DNA of 64,000 bases from assembly GCA_963770315.1 (NCBI GenBank), contig CAVYPC010000002.1, positions 1,922,001 through 1,986,000 on the forward strand. The letters are read 5' to 3'. The position numbers were made by a program, and so were the translations under genes. A model generated the notes under the pieces. That model ran no database searches. It was not told the origin of the DNA and saw nothing but the letters and a program-made list of their open reading frames with translations. Every line of letters begins with the position of its first letter. The first letter of the stretch is position 1. Positions 31,285-42,851 of the stretch are shown here, piece after piece. The DNA is from VRUE01 sp963770315. Its GTDB lineage: Bacteria > Actinomycetota > Thermoleophilia > Solirubrobacterales > 70-9.

Positions 31285-32826
31285 TCAGCCCGGCCCAATC
31301 CCATCTATCAAGACCCCGTTGCTGCGGAAGTTGAGGTCGGCCTCTCGCACCCGGCGCAGGCGCAGGGGGGCGAGGTCGGGACCCGGCAAGGCGTAGCGCC
31401 TGACGTAGAGGCGGCCGACCGGTTCGTAGCCGACCTGGCGGAAGCGGGGGCCGAGCAGGCCGGCGGCGACCGGCGGCGCTGGCCCATCGGAGACGAAGTC
31501 GACTTCGTGCACGTCCCAGGAGTAGCCGTCCGCGGGCTGAACCTGGAAGGAGCCGGTCGAGAGGTAGTAGCGAAGCGACGCCGCCCCCAGTGTCCAGAGC
31601 ACCGTCGCCCGCGGCGCCGTGGGCTCCCCCAACCGCATCGCGACGGCGTCCCAGTCGGGCCGTTGCAACGCCGGCGAGAGGCTGGCCCAGACGCAGAAGC
31701 CGAGCGAGTAGACGACCAGGGCCGAGGCGACGAGCGCGCCGGCGCGCCGGGCGCGGCTCAGGGTCGCACCGACAGCCACCGCGACCAGCAACGGCACCAG
31801 CGCCGGCAGCAGGTTGCGGGCCAGTACGTAGTCCTTGCCGGGAGCGACCAACGCCAGGGCCAGGGGCACGGCGACGGCGGCAGCGGACACGGCCAGCATC
31901 AGCCCCCCGGATCGGCGCTCGCGGCGGTCGCCGCGCGCGACGAGCAGGACCAGCCCGGTGAGAACAGCGAGTAGGGGCACGACAGCCGGCAGCACGGTCT
32001 CGGGCCGGGAGACGATGTCGCCGGTCTCGCCGACGACGAAGGTGACAGCGCTCTCCCAGAGGCGATGCCCGAGACTGCGTTCGCCGATCCACTCGGCGTG
32101 GCCAAGCGACATCTGGTGGATCGCCAGGGGCGCCAGCGCCAGGCCGGCGAGGAGGACGATCCACAACCCGGCCAGAGCGCGGCGGCCGCGGCGCCACAGC
32201 AGCCAGGCCGACTCGAGCGCGATCGGGAAGATCGCGAAGTAGTGCGTGGCCAGCGCCAGCGCCGAAACGACTCCCCAGGCGGTGAAGTCACGGCGCCGAC
32301 CGCGGTTCAGCGCCCGCACGAAGTAGAGCGCCGCGGCCGCCGTCAAGAGGACGAGCAGAGAGTAGCTGCGCGCCTCCTGCGAATACCAGAGCAGCATCGG
32401 GTTGACGGCGACCAGAGCCGCGGCGACGATCCCCGCCCGGCGGCCGCGGAGCTCGGCGCCGAGCAGGTAGGCGACCGGCACGGTGGCCACTCCGGCCAGC
32501 GCCGAGACCGAGCGCAGGCCGAGCTCGCCCGTACCGGTCAGCTGTGTCCAAAGCCAGGCGAGCGCGTAGTAGAGCGGCGGTGCCGACTCGCTGAAGCCGA
32601 CCGCTTCCATCGCGTGCCAGAAGCCGTCGCGCAGCACACGGCTGGCGGTGACGATCTCATCGTGGTGGTACGCCTGCGCGCCGAGCGTCGCGAAGCGCAG
32701 AGCGGCGGCGACGACGGTCAGCCCGGCGACCATCCAGAAGGCTCGCGAGCGCGCCCGCACCGCCTCCCGGATCGCCTCGTAGAACGTCGACAGGTTGCCC
32801 CTGCCCAGGGCTTCGGCCGCCTCCAT
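31285..32826 (-). CDS. GT39/ArnT-type membrane glycosyltransferase
   Basis: A 513-residue polytopic protein with about ten membrane helices. The first extracytoplasmic loop, YHHDEIVTASRVLRDGFWHAMEAVGFSESAPPLYYALAWLW, carries the acidic residue expected in GT-C transferases such as protein O-mannosyltransferase and ArnT. RSVSALAGVATVPVAYLLGAELRGRRAG and YSQEARSYSLLVLL are also family-like. It should use a polyprenyl-phosphate sugar and act at the outer face of the membrane. The C-terminal soluble part contains WTLGAASLRYYLSTGSFQVQ. Starts 3 bases after the lon stop, so probably co-transcribed. Confidence 0.8.
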   Translation of the reverse strand: MEAAEALGRGNLSTFYEAIREAVRARSRAFWMVAGLTVVAAALRFATLGAQAYHHDEIVTASRVLRDGFWHAMEAVGFSESAPPLYYALAWLWTQLTGTGELGLRSVSALAGVATVPVAYLLGAELRGRRAGIVAAALVAVNPMLLWYSQEARSYSLLVLLTAAAALYFVRALNRGRRRDFTAWGVVSALALATHYFAIFPIALESAWLLWRRGRRALAGLWIVLLAGLALAPLAIHQMSLGHAEWIGERSLGHRLWESAVTFVVGETGDIVSRPETVLPAVVPLLAVLTGLVLLVARGDRRERRSGGLMLAVSAAAVAVPLALALVAPGKDYVLARNLLPALVPLLVAVAVGATLSRARRAGALVASALVVYSLGFCVWASLSPALQRPDWDAVAMRLGEPTAPRATVLWTLGAASLRYYLSTGSFQVQPADGYSWDVHEVDFVSDGPAPPVAAGLLGPRFRQVGYEPVGRLYVRRYALPGPDLAPLRLRRVREADLNFRSNGVLIDGIGPG

Positions 32827-32829
32827 CTC

Positions 32830-35217
<2,388 letters not shown>

Positions 35218-35263
35218 CAGCGCCGCCTCTCATAGGTACGGGGTGTACTTGCGTGAGGCGGCA

Positions 35264-35707
35264 CTAGTCGCGACCGATCGGCACGCGGCGAGTGCTCTGC
35301 GCGGGGTCGCGCAGCGGCAGGTCGATCCGCAGCACGCCGTCCTCATAGGTCGCCTTGGCGCGGTCGGGGTCGACGTCGACCTGCAGCTCGACCACCCGGC
35401 GGAAGGGGCCCGAGGGGATCTCAACCTGCTGGTAGACCCGGCCCTCGGTCTCCTGCACCGGCCGTTCGCCGACGATCGCCAGCTGCCGCCCGCTGACCTC
35501 GATCCCGACTTGGTCCAGGTCGACGCCGGCCAGATCGACCTTCACCACCGCCCGCTGCGGGTCGCCGCAGTAGTAGACGTCGACGTTGGGCGAAAACCCC
35601 GTACTCCTGCGGCTCACATACGTCGTCCGCCCCCAGGCTCCACCCAGCATCTGGTCCATCTCTCTGCGCATGCGCGCGAAATTCGCAAATACATCTCGCT
35701 CAGGCAT
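35264..35707 (-). CDS. Hsp20/alpha-crystallin family small heat-shock protein
   Basis: A 147-residue holdase chaperone. The N-terminal MPERDVFANFARMRREMDQML is helical; the alpha-crystallin domain follows, with VDVYYCGDPQRAVVKVDLAGVDLDQVGIEVSGRQLAIVGERP, then GPFRRVVELQVDVDPDRAKATYEDGVLRIDLPL. The I-x-I-like tail (RRVPIGRD) suits oligomer contacts. A Met four codons upstream (ATG 35719) is an alternative start. Lies 46 bases upstream of lon in the same direction. Palindromic element E sits directly before its start. Confidence 0.93.
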   Translation of the reverse strand: MPERDVFANFARMRREMDQMLGGAWGRTTYVSRRSTGFSPNVDVYYCGDPQRAVVKVDLAGVDLDQVGIEVSGRQLAIVGERPVQETEGRVYQQVEIPSGPFRRVVELQVDVDPDRAKATYEDGVLRIDLPLRDPAQSTRRVPIGRD

Positions 35708-35731
35708 GACGCAAAACATAGCCGCGATGGA

Positions 35732-35860
35732 GGGCGGGCGGGGTCGCCTCGCCGATGCCTCGCGCAGCGGCCCCGGCAGGGTGGCTCCTGCCGCGAAGCG
35801 GCACCAGATTCCACCGCCGCAGGCGGTGGCGGGCACTCGGCGAGGCGACCCCGCCCGCCC
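35732..35860. repeat. Family III palindromic element, copy E
   Basis: Arms 35732-35755 and 35837-35860 are perfectly complementary over 24 bp. Inside are a GGCAGG/CCTGCC hairpin (35775-35792), a CCGCGAAGCGG hairpin, the motif ACCAGATT (35803-35810), and a CCACCGCC/GGCGGTGG hairpin (35811-35829). The order hairpin, ACCAGATT, hairpin is shared with the element at 36828. It lies between the 62-residue Cys-rich gene and hsp20, 24 bases from the hsp20 start, and would be in the 5' leader of hsp20 if transcribed with it. Confidence 0.7.
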
Positions 35861-35863
35861 CTT

Positions 35864-36052
35864 CTACGCAGCGCTGGATTGCGTTGCCCAGCGGGGTGGG
35901 CGCATCAAGAGGACCGGCTGGCGCGGGGGTACGAGGCCCTCCGGGCGATTGAGGCGAAAGGTCGTGCAGGGCTCGTCGAGCTGCAACGCGCAGAGCTGGT
36001 TCTTGCGGAAGTAGCAGTCGTCGCAGGTCGGGGGCTTTGGCTTGCGCGGCAT
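35864..36052 (-). CDS. Small Cys-rich protein (CDDCYFR family)
   Basis: A 62-residue protein starting MPRKPKPPTCDDCYFRKNQLCALQ. Four cysteines, CDDC then two single ones in LCALQLDEPCTTF, could bind a metal or form disulfides. The C-terminus is Pro/Arg-rich. I recall similar small proteins with the CxxCxFRxNxLCAL pattern in related actinobacterial genomes, with no known function. Its stop codon lies 4 bases from the right arm of palindromic element E. Confidence 0.7.
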   Translation of the reverse strand: MPRKPKPPTCDDCYFRKNQLCALQLDEPCTTFRLNRPEGLVPPRQPVLLMRPPRWATQSSAA

Positions 36053-36189
36053 CGGTGCGCATCTTGACGATGCCGTTGCACTTTCGTGACGCTTGATTCC
36101 GCAAAGCGCAACGTTCTTTACACAGGCTGTTCACATCTTCCCCGCGTCTTGCGGGAGTCGGCACCCGCTGTCGCTAGCATTGCCTGCAG

Positions 36190-36816
36190 ATGGAGGCTCA
36201 TAACCGCACCGACAAGCTCGCGGCCTCGCCGCAGCTGTTCGAGAGCGACTTCCTCAACTTCTTCTCCCGGGTCCATCCCGCGATCCCAGCGATCGTCTTC
36301 GTGCCCGTCATCGTCGCGATGGAGTGGCTCGGGATCGATCGCGGCCAGGCGGCCTGGCAGCTCATCCTGCTCAGCCTCGGCGGGGTCGGCATCTGGACGC
36401 TGACCGAGTACTGGTTGCACCGGCTCGTCTTCCACTGGGAGCCCGACAACGCATTCGGGCGCCGTATGCACTTCATCATCCACGGCATCCACCACGACCA
36501 TCCCAACGACAAGCTGCGGCTGGTGATGCCGCCCGCCGTCTCGATTCCGCTGGCCACGCTCTTCTTCTTCGGCTTCACGCTCCTCTTCGGCACCCCGGCG
36601 GCCTACCCGCTCTTCGGCGGCTTCATCGCCGGCTACCTCTTCTACGACTACACGCACTACTACGTGCACCACTTCGTGCCCAAGTCCGACCTCGGCAAGC
36701 GGCTGCGCGAGCAGCACATGCGCCACCACTTCCAGGATCACAGCTACGGCTACGGCGTCTCCTCGCCGCTTTGGGATGTGGTTTTTCGGACGTTGCCGAA
36801 GCAGCGACAGCGCTAG
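36190..36816 (+). CDS. Fatty acid hydroxylase / sterol desaturase family protein
   Basis: A 208-residue integral membrane di-iron enzyme. The histidine clusters are WLHRLVFH, HGIHHDHPND, YDYTHYYVHH and QHMRHHFQDHSYGYG, the complete set for the FA_hydroxylase superfamily, closest to fatty acid 2-hydroxylases. Membrane helices: IPAIVFVPVIVAMEWL, LILLSLGGVGIWTL and IPLATLFFFGFTLLF, plus one near YPLFGGFIAGYLF. It probably hydroxylates an acyl chain of a membrane lipid. The helix-loop-helix core is the shorter type without an N-terminal cytochrome b5 domain. Confidence 0.9.
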   Translation: MEAHNRTDKLAASPQLFESDFLNFFSRVHPAIPAIVFVPVIVAMEWLGIDRGQAAWQLILLSLGGVGIWTLTEYWLHRLVFHWEPDNAFGRRMHFIIHGIHHDHPNDKLRLVMPPAVSIPLATLFFFGFTLLFGTPAAYPLFGGFIAGYLFYDYTHYYVHHFVPKSDLGKRLREQHMRHHFQDHSYGYGVSSPLWDVVFRTLPKQRQR

Positions 36817-36827
36817 AGCACATAGAA

Positions 36828-36976
36828 GAGGAAGCCCGGTGGGTCGGTGGGCGAATTGATGTCGCACGCGCTTCGCGCTTAGCGACTGTGTTGGTGCGCG
36901 GCTTCGCCGCGCTATGGACCAGATTGCATTTCGCCGCCTTCGGCGACATTCGCCCACCGACCCACCGGGCTTCCTC
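36828..36976. repeat. Family III palindromic element, copy F
   Basis: Arms 36828-36856 and 36948-36976 are perfectly complementary over 29 bp, the longest in the window. The interior contains a GCGCTTCGCGC hairpin, a GCGCGGCTTCGCCGCGC hairpin (36896-36912), the motif ACCAGATT (36918-36925) and a CGCCGCCTTCGGCG hairpin (36932-36945). It lies between the converging hydroxylase and DUF998 genes. The hairpin-ACCAGATT-hairpin order matches copy E. Beyond it, to 37064, I see nothing I can name. Confidence 0.75.
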
Positions 36977-37064
36977 GCCTCAGGCAGGCTCAAGCTGGCC
37001 GCTCAGCTCGCAGCGATGAGATCGCCCTCATCCCGCCACCACGCGCAGAGCTGGTGCTCGCTGC

Positions 37065-37760
37065 TTAGGGCGTCCTGCCTCCTAAGACGGGTTGGCGGCC
37101 GTAGAGATCAAGCAGGCTCAGTGCCAGTGCTGCCAGCCAGGCTATGGCTGACACCAGGGCGAAGCGCTGGGCTAGGCCGTAGTGGCCGCCTAAGCCCTTG
37201 CCGGTGAAGAAGAAGAGGCCGCCGAAGATCGGTATCGCGATCGCTCCTCCGGCGAGCGCGAGCAGATCCGCCCTTTGCCAGCGGGGATCGCCGCGAAATC
37301 GCCAGGCCATCGCGAAGACCGAGAGCAGCAGCGCGGCGCCGCCGAAGAAGTAGGCCCAGCCGTGGGCATAGTGCTGCCAGGAGAGTTCGCCAGCCACTTC
37401 GCGGGCATGGCAGCCGGCGTCGATCGTGCGGCGGCAATCGGCCGGGAAGGGAAAGCCGTCGAGGATCTGAGCCAAGCCGGTGATGGCGATCAGCGCCGGC
37501 CCCAGCCGGCCGCGCAACCCGCGGGGAGCATCGAGAGCCAGGGCGATGGCGAGAGCAATCACCGAGACGCCCGAGATCGCAACGACGGTGTCGAAGACCC
37601 ACGGGTTGTCGGCATCGCGCGCGCCAAGGAGGCTGACTGCGTCGCGGATCTCGCTGTAGCCCTGCTCCCACAGCCCGCCGAAGGCGATAAAGGCAAGCCA
37701 GATCAGCTGCCCGACGAGCAAGGCGATCGCCAACCGCCGGATCGTCACCCCCCTCTGCAT
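37065..37760 (-). CDS. DUF998-family membrane protein
   Basis: A 231-residue protein with six predicted membrane helices, beginning MQRGVTIRRLAIALLVGQLIW. The loops FGGLWEQGYSEIRDAVSLLGARDADNPWVFD, DGFPFPADCRRTIDAGCHAREVAGELSWQHYAHGW and GLFFFTGKGLGGHYGLAQRF fit the DUF998 family, whose members often have a conserved Cys/His-containing outer loop and unknown function. Starts 7 bases after the PucR regulator stop, so likely one operon. Confidence 0.85.
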   Translation of the reverse strand: MQRGVTIRRLAIALLVGQLIWLAFIAFGGLWEQGYSEIRDAVSLLGARDADNPWVFDTVVAISGVSVIALAIALALDAPRGLRGRLGPALIAITGLAQILDGFPFPADCRRTIDAGCHAREVAGELSWQHYAHGWAYFFGGAALLLSVFAMAWRFRGDPRWQRADLLALAGGAIAIPIFGGLFFFTGKGLGGHYGLAQRFALVSAIAWLAALALSLLDLYGRQPVLGGRTP

Positions 37761-37767
37761 GGAGCAT

Positions 37768-38964
37768 CTATATCGCGGCCCCCGCCCGCCCGGCCCTGTG
37801 GCGCAGCGCGATCTCCAGCTCGAAACGAGCATCGGGGTCGTCGAGCTGCTCGCCGAAGAGCTCGCGCAGCCGGGCGGTGCGATAGCGGGCGGTCTGGGGG
37901 TGTACATGGAGCGCGCGAGCCATCTCGACGGCGTTGCCACCGTGCCTCACGTAGGCGAGCGCGGTCTCACCCATGCGACTGCGGGCCTTCTCGGTCAGGG
38001 CCCCGAGCGGCGCCAGGCGGCGGGTCGCGATCCGGGCGGCGAGGGCGCTGCCCTCGAAAAGCAGCAGGTCGGCGAGGCTGTCGTCGACCTGCAGCAGCCC
38101 GGTCGCGGGCAGCGCTCCTGCCTCCGCGGCGCGCAGCAAGGTCCCGGCGAGCGACCAGGAAGTCGGCAGGTCGGCCAGCGTCCCGGCGGGACCCGCCGCA
38201 AGGGGAAGATCGCGCGCGGCGCGCTCGAGCAGGGTGCCGCGTCCCGGCCCGCCGGGATCGGGAAAGAGGATGCAGCCGCTGCCCTCCAGGACCGTCGCCA
38301 ATGCGTCCGCCGGCAGCCGCGGTGCCACGCGAGCGAGCTCGCGTTCCGGGCAGGCCAGCGCCGCGATGCGAGCCGGCAGGGCCCAACCGGCGTGCCGCGC
38401 CGCGGCACGGATGTCGGCCTTCTCGGCGGGGGGCTCGGATACCAGCTTGATCGCCAGCTCGCGAGCACGGCGGCGGCGCGTATCCTCGAGCTCGGCCTGT
38501 GCTCCGGCATAGCCCTCGACCGAGTCGGCGGAGAGCTCATCTATGTAGGCGAAGATCGCCTCGGCGAGCAGGCTGAGCACCTCGGCGTCGAGCTTCGCCC
38601 TGCGCCCGGCCAGCGAGAGCCTCCGCCAGGCGACCCGGGCGCCGACCCGGTAGGCAGCCTGCAGCGAGTCTAGGGTGCGTCCCTGTCGCAGCTCGCCGCG
38701 ACCGAGCTCGACGTAGACGTCGCGGCCGACCCCGCGGCCGGCCTCGGGGTCGCGGATCAGGGCGACGAACTGCCGCAGCGCCTCGCTCACTCCCCTGCGC
38801 ACCCCACGGCCAAAGCTCCCCTCGAGAGGACGGGCATAACCGGGGACCTCGCGGGCGATCGCGGCGAGGATCTCGGCGGTGGCCGCGTCGAGCTCGGGCT
38901 CGATCAGGTCGGCGACGCTCGCCGGGAGGCCCCGCCACGCCTCTGAGTCCCAAGAAGTTGTCAT
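37768..38964 (-). CDS. PucR/CdaR-type transcriptional regulator
   Basis: A 398-residue regulator. The N-terminal two thirds resemble the RsbT co-antagonist-like and GGDEF-related region of PucR proteins in actinobacteria (LIEPELDAATAEILAAIAREVPGYARPLEGSF). The C-terminal PucR helix-turn-helix is ETALAYVRHGGNAVEMARALHVHPQTARYRTARLRELFG, with the recognition helix HPQTARYRTARL. It is divergent from a desaturase gene 78 bases away, which is the most likely target. Many actinobacterial PucR regulators of this build act on fatty acid or phospholipid genes. Confidence 0.88.
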   Translation of the reverse strand: MTTSWDSEAWRGLPASVADLIEPELDAATAEILAAIAREVPGYARPLEGSFGRGVRRGVSEALRQFVALIRDPEAGRGVGRDVYVELGRGELRQGRTLDSLQAAYRVGARVAWRRLSLAGRRAKLDAEVLSLLAEAIFAYIDELSADSVEGYAGAQAELEDTRRRRARELAIKLVSEPPAEKADIRAAARHAGWALPARIAALACPERELARVAPRLPADALATVLEGSGCILFPDPGGPGRGTLLERAARDLPLAAGPAGTLADLPTSWSLAGTLLRAAEAGALPATGLLQVDDSLADLLLFEGSALAARIATRRLAPLGALTEKARSRMGETALAYVRHGGNAVEMARALHVHPQTARYRTARLRELFGEQLDDPDARFELEIALRHRAGRAGAAI

Positions 38965-38987
38965 TTATCTAATAAGAACCTGTTTCA

Positions 38988-39013
38988 GAAATTGATATTT
39001 CACCTAAAATATC
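38988..39013. promoter_or_regulatory. AT-rich divergent promoter region with overlapping inverted repeats
   Basis: The 78 bases between the pucR-type and desaturase starts are strikingly AT-rich compared with the flanking genes. GAAAT-TGAT-ATTTC (38988-39001) overlaps GATATTT-CACCTA-AAATATC (38994-39013). This suits an operator shared by the two divergent genes. Confidence 0.5.
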
Positions 39014-39042
39014 TCATATAGAGCAGCGTAGATTGTGCAGCA

Positions 39043-39936
39043 ATGCACACCGAGATGGGCAAAGCGGAGAAGGCTGCGAACCTCGGGGCGGTGGTGCTTC
39101 CGTTCGCCGCGACGATCGCCGCGGCGGCGCTCTTCTGGAACCGCCTCGTCAGCCCAGCCGACCTGGCCATCGCCGCAGTGCTTTACCTGCTCACGGCCGT
39201 GGGGATAACGGTTGGCTTCCATCGCCTGCTCACCCACCGTTCCTTTCAGACTTCGAAACCCGTTGAGTACCTGTTTGCCGTGCTGGGGTCGATGGCCGTA
39301 CAGGGACCGGTCATCTCGTGGGTTGCCGACCACCGCAAGCACCATGCGCACACCGACAAGGAGGGCGACCCTCACAGTCCCCACATAGGACACGACGGTG
39401 GTGTCCGCGGAGTACTGGCCGGCCTCTGGCACGCTCACACCGGTTGGCTGATGTCAACCCAGGGCCGAGCAGACTGGAAGCGTTACGCCCCAGACCTGTA
39501 CGAAGACAGGGGAATGAGAACGATCAGCCGCCGGTTCGTGCCGATCCTCATCGCCGGCCTGGCCTTACCGGCGCTCGCCGGCTATCTGGTCAGCGGTACC
39601 GTCGCCGGGGCTGCGACCGGGCTGCTGTGGGGCGGGTTGGTACGAGTCTTCTTCGTCCACCACGTCACCTGGAGCGTGAACTCCGTGTGCCATTTCCTCG
39701 GCAGCAGGCGCTTTGAGACCGACGATCGCTCGACCAACGTTTTCTGGCTCGCGCTGCCATCCCTGGGCGAGTCCTGGCACCACAATCACCACGCCTTTCC
39801 TCGGTCCGCCGTCCACGGGCTGAGGCGCTGGGAGCTGGACCCCTCCGCACTGATCATCGGCGCGATGGAGAAGCTCGGGCTGGCACGCAACGTGGTGCGA
39901 ATCTCACCCGAGCGCCAGGCCGAACGCGCTGCGTAG
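39043..39936 (+). CDS. Membrane fatty-acid desaturase (acyl-CoA/delta-9 type)
   Basis: A 297-residue di-iron desaturase. The three histidine boxes are present: HRLLTH (60-65), HRKHH (97-101) and HHNHH (246-250), in the DesC/OLE1 pattern, with GITVGFHRLLTHRSF and SWHHNHHAFPRSA. Four membrane helices flank the boxes. It introduces a double bond into saturated acyl chains, adjusting membrane fluidity. Downstream of an AT-rich regulated promoter and divergent from a PucR-type gene. The 162 bases to the next gene hold no feature I recognise. Confidence 0.93.
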   Translation: MHTEMGKAEKAANLGAVVLPFAATIAAAALFWNRLVSPADLAIAAVLYLLTAVGITVGFHRLLTHRSFQTSKPVEYLFAVLGSMAVQGPVISWVADHRKHHAHTDKEGDPHSPHIGHDGGVRGVLAGLWHAHTGWLMSTQGRADWKRYAPDLYEDRGMRTISRRFVPILIAGLALPALAGYLVSGTVAGAATGLLWGGLVRVFFVHHVTWSVNSVCHFLGSRRFETDDRSTNVFWLALPSLGESWHHNHHAFPRSAVHGLRRWELDPSALIIGAMEKLGLARNVVRISPERQAERAA

Positions 39937-40098
39937 GGGTTGCCTCACATCGGAGAGGTGTCCAAATAGTCAGGTTGGGGTAGGCCAATAAGGCCAGTAC
40001 CCAGTTCACAGTCACAATGACTATGCAACACTGCGGTTCGCAAACAACTTGCTTACCAGTATCCGTGCGCAGGAGCGCGTCCGGACGAAAGGAACGAG

Positions 40099-40476
40099 AT
40101 GCCAAGCACCACTCACGTACTCGACGAGGCTCGCGATCTGGTCAAGAAACGCCTTGCCGAGCTGGACGACGAGCGCCAGCGCCTCGAGCGCGCCCTCGCC
40201 GAGCTGGGCGGGAAAGCGACCGGCCGCACCGGTCGCCGCCCGGGTCGTCCTCCTGGCTCGGGAACGAAAGCCTCCGGTCCGAAAAAACGGCGCCGCCGCA
40301 GTGGCACCCGCGCCGACCAGGCGGTCTCCCTGGTCGAGGGCAGCCCCGGCATCAGCGCCTCGGACATTGCCAAGCAGATGAAAATCAAGCCCAACTACCT
40401 CTACCGGGTCCTCGGCGACCTCGAGAAAGAGGGGCGCGTGAAGAAGAAAGGGCGGCAGTACTACCCGTCCAAGTAG
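40099..40476 (+). CDS. AT-hook plus winged-helix DNA-binding protein
   Basis: A 125-residue protein: helical, heptad-like N-terminus (VLDEARDLVKKRLAELDDERQRLERALAELGG) and a central basic AT-hook-like stretch GRRPGRPPGSG with PKKRRRR. The C-terminal winged helix is ALVEG-like: QAVSLVEGSPGISASDIAKQMKIKPNYLYRVLGDLEKEGRVKKKGRQYYP. It may be a nucleoid-associated or regulatory protein. I associate this combination with Solirubrobacterales genomes but know of no assigned role. Converges on mdh across element G. Confidence 0.8.
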   Translation: MPSTTHVLDEARDLVKKRLAELDDERQRLERALAELGGKATGRTGRRPGRPPGSGTKASGPKKRRRRSGTRADQAVSLVEGSPGISASDIAKQMKIKPNYLYRVLGDLEKEGRVKKKGRQYYPSK

Positions 40477-40485
40477 GGGTGCCCC

Positions 40486-40598
40486 AGGGCCAGTTCCGGC
40501 AGGGCTTTCACTTAACTTTTTCTGAAGACAGCGTGCGGCCGTCCGAGGGCGGACACGCAGAAAAAGTACAAGACGTTTCAGCCCTACCGGAACTGGCC

Positions 40599-40600
<2 letters not shown>
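40486..40600. repeat. Family II palindromic element, copy G
   Basis: Arms 40486-40506 and 40580-40600 (21 nt) are complementary but for one position that is a G-U wobble in the minus-strand transcript. Inside are TTTCACTTAACTTTTTC (40506-40522) and GAAAAAGTACAAGACGTTTC (40560-40579), identical to the flanks of the interior of copy H although the arms differ. The loop contains a CGTGCGGCCGTCC/GGGCGGACACG stem. The right arm overlaps the mdh stop codon (40599-40601), and the element lies between converging genes. Confidence 0.8.
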
Positions 40601-41585
<985 letters not shown>

Positions 41586-41630
41586 GTAATCGTCTCCTGA
41601 AGTCGTGGGTTGGAGGGAAGAGCTCTGGTC

Positions 41631-42851
41631 CTAGGGCGCCATCGCGCCCTGCAGGCGCTCGTCGATTGCAGCGAGGAACTCCTGCGTGGTGAGGAACTGC
41701 TGGTCCGGCCCGACGAGGAGCGCCAAGTCTTTGGTCATCTTGCCGCTCTCCACCGTCTCGATGCAGACCTGCTCGAGTGTCGCGGCGAACCGCGAGACCT
41801 CCGGCGTCTTGTCGAGGCGGCCGCGGGCGCCGAGGCCGCGCGTCCAAGCGAAGATCGAGGCGATCGGGTTGGTCGAGGTCGGCTTGCCTTCCTGGTGCTG
41901 GCGAAAGTGGCGAGTGACGGTGCCGTGCGCAGCCTCGGCCTCGACCGTCCTGCCGTCGGGGCTCATCAGCACCGAGGTCATCAGGCCCAGCGAGCCGAAG
42001 CCCTGGGCGACGGTGTCCGACTGAACGTCGCCGTCGTAGTTCTTGCAGGCCCAGACGTAGCCGCCTTCCCACTTGAGCGCAGCGGCGACCATGTCGTCGA
42101 TCAGGCGGTGTTCGTAGGAGATCCCCTTCGCCTCGAACTCCGCCTTGAACTCGTCCTCGTAGACCTCGGCGAAGAGGTCCTTGAAGCGGCCGTCATAGCG
42201 CTTCAGGATCGTGTTCTTGGTCGAGAGGTAGACCGGGTAGCCGCGATCGAGGCCGTAGCGCATCGAGGCCCGGGCGAAGTCGCGGATCGAGTCGTCGAGG
42301 TTGTACATCGCCATCGCGATGCCACCGCCGGGGAAGTCGTAGACGTCGAGCTCGACCGGCGCCGAGCCGTCCTTGGGCGTGTAGGTGAGGGTCAGTGTCC
42401 CCTCGCCGGGGACGACCATGTCGGTGGCCCGGTACTGGTCGCCAAAGGCGTGGCGGCCGATCACGATCGGCTTGGTCCAGCCGGGCACCAGGCGCGGGAT
42501 GTTCGAGATCACGATCGGCTCGCGGAAGATGACCCCGCCGAGGATGTTGCGGATCGTGCCGTTCGGCGACCGGTACATCTCCCTCAGGCCGAACTCCCCG
42601 ACCCGCGCCTCATCGGGGGTGATCGTCGCGCACTTGACGCCCACCCCGTGCCGCTTGATCGCCTCCGCGGCTTCGACCGTGATCCGATCCTCGCTTGCGT
42701 CGCGGCTCTCGATCCCGAGGTCGAAGTACACGAGGTCGATGTCGAGGTAGGGCAGGACCAGCTGCTCTTTGATGAACGACCAGATGATCCGGGTCATCTC
42801 GTCGCCATCGAGCTCGACGACGGGGTTCGCGACTTTGATCTTCTCCGACAC
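41631..42851 (-). CDS. icd: NADP-dependent isocitrate dehydrogenase (eukaryote-like)
   Basis: A 406-residue dimeric isocitrate dehydrogenase from GTG 42851 (VSEKIKVANPVVELDGDEMTR). Family features: LDGDEMTRIIWSFIKEQLVLPYL, CATITPDEARVGEFGLREMYRSPNGTIRNILGGVIFREPI, and RHAFGDQYRATDMVV. KNTILKRYDGRFKDLFAEVYE, DMVAAALKWEGGYVWACKNYDGDVQSD and AAHGTVTRHFRQHQEGKPTSTNPIASIFAWTRGL complete it. It converts isocitrate to 2-oxoglutarate. The GTG has no good ribosome site, and the frame is open upstream into a TetR-like segment up to ATG 43061, so a 476-residue fusion is possible. Confidence 0.92.
   Translation of the reverse strand: MSEKIKVANPVVELDGDEMTRIIWSFIKEQLVLPYLDIDLVYFDLGIESRDASEDRITVEAAEAIKRHGVGVKCATITPDEARVGEFGLREMYRSPNGTIRNILGGVIFREPIVISNIPRLVPGWTKPIVIGRHAFGDQYRATDMVVPGEGTLTLTYTPKDGSAPVELDVYDFPGGGIAMAMYNLDDSIRDFARASMRYGLDRGYPVYLSTKNTILKRYDGRFKDLFAEVYEDEFKAEFEAKGISYEHRLIDDMVAAALKWEGGYVWACKNYDGDVQSDTVAQGFGSLGLMTSVLMSPDGRTVEAEAAHGTVTRHFRQHQEGKPTSTNPIASIFAWTRGLGARGRLDKTPEVSRFAATLEQVCIETVESGKMTKDLALLVGPDQQFLTTQEFLAAIDERLQGAMAP

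Noticed and set aside
35732..36976. CRISPR array or insertion sequence
   Set aside because: The palindromes are only two, have unlike arms, no spacer-repeat periodicity and no transposase.
39937..40098. Possible small gene or element between the desaturase and AT-hook genes
   Set aside because: No convincing frame, ribosome site followed by coding sequence, or long inverted repeat was found.
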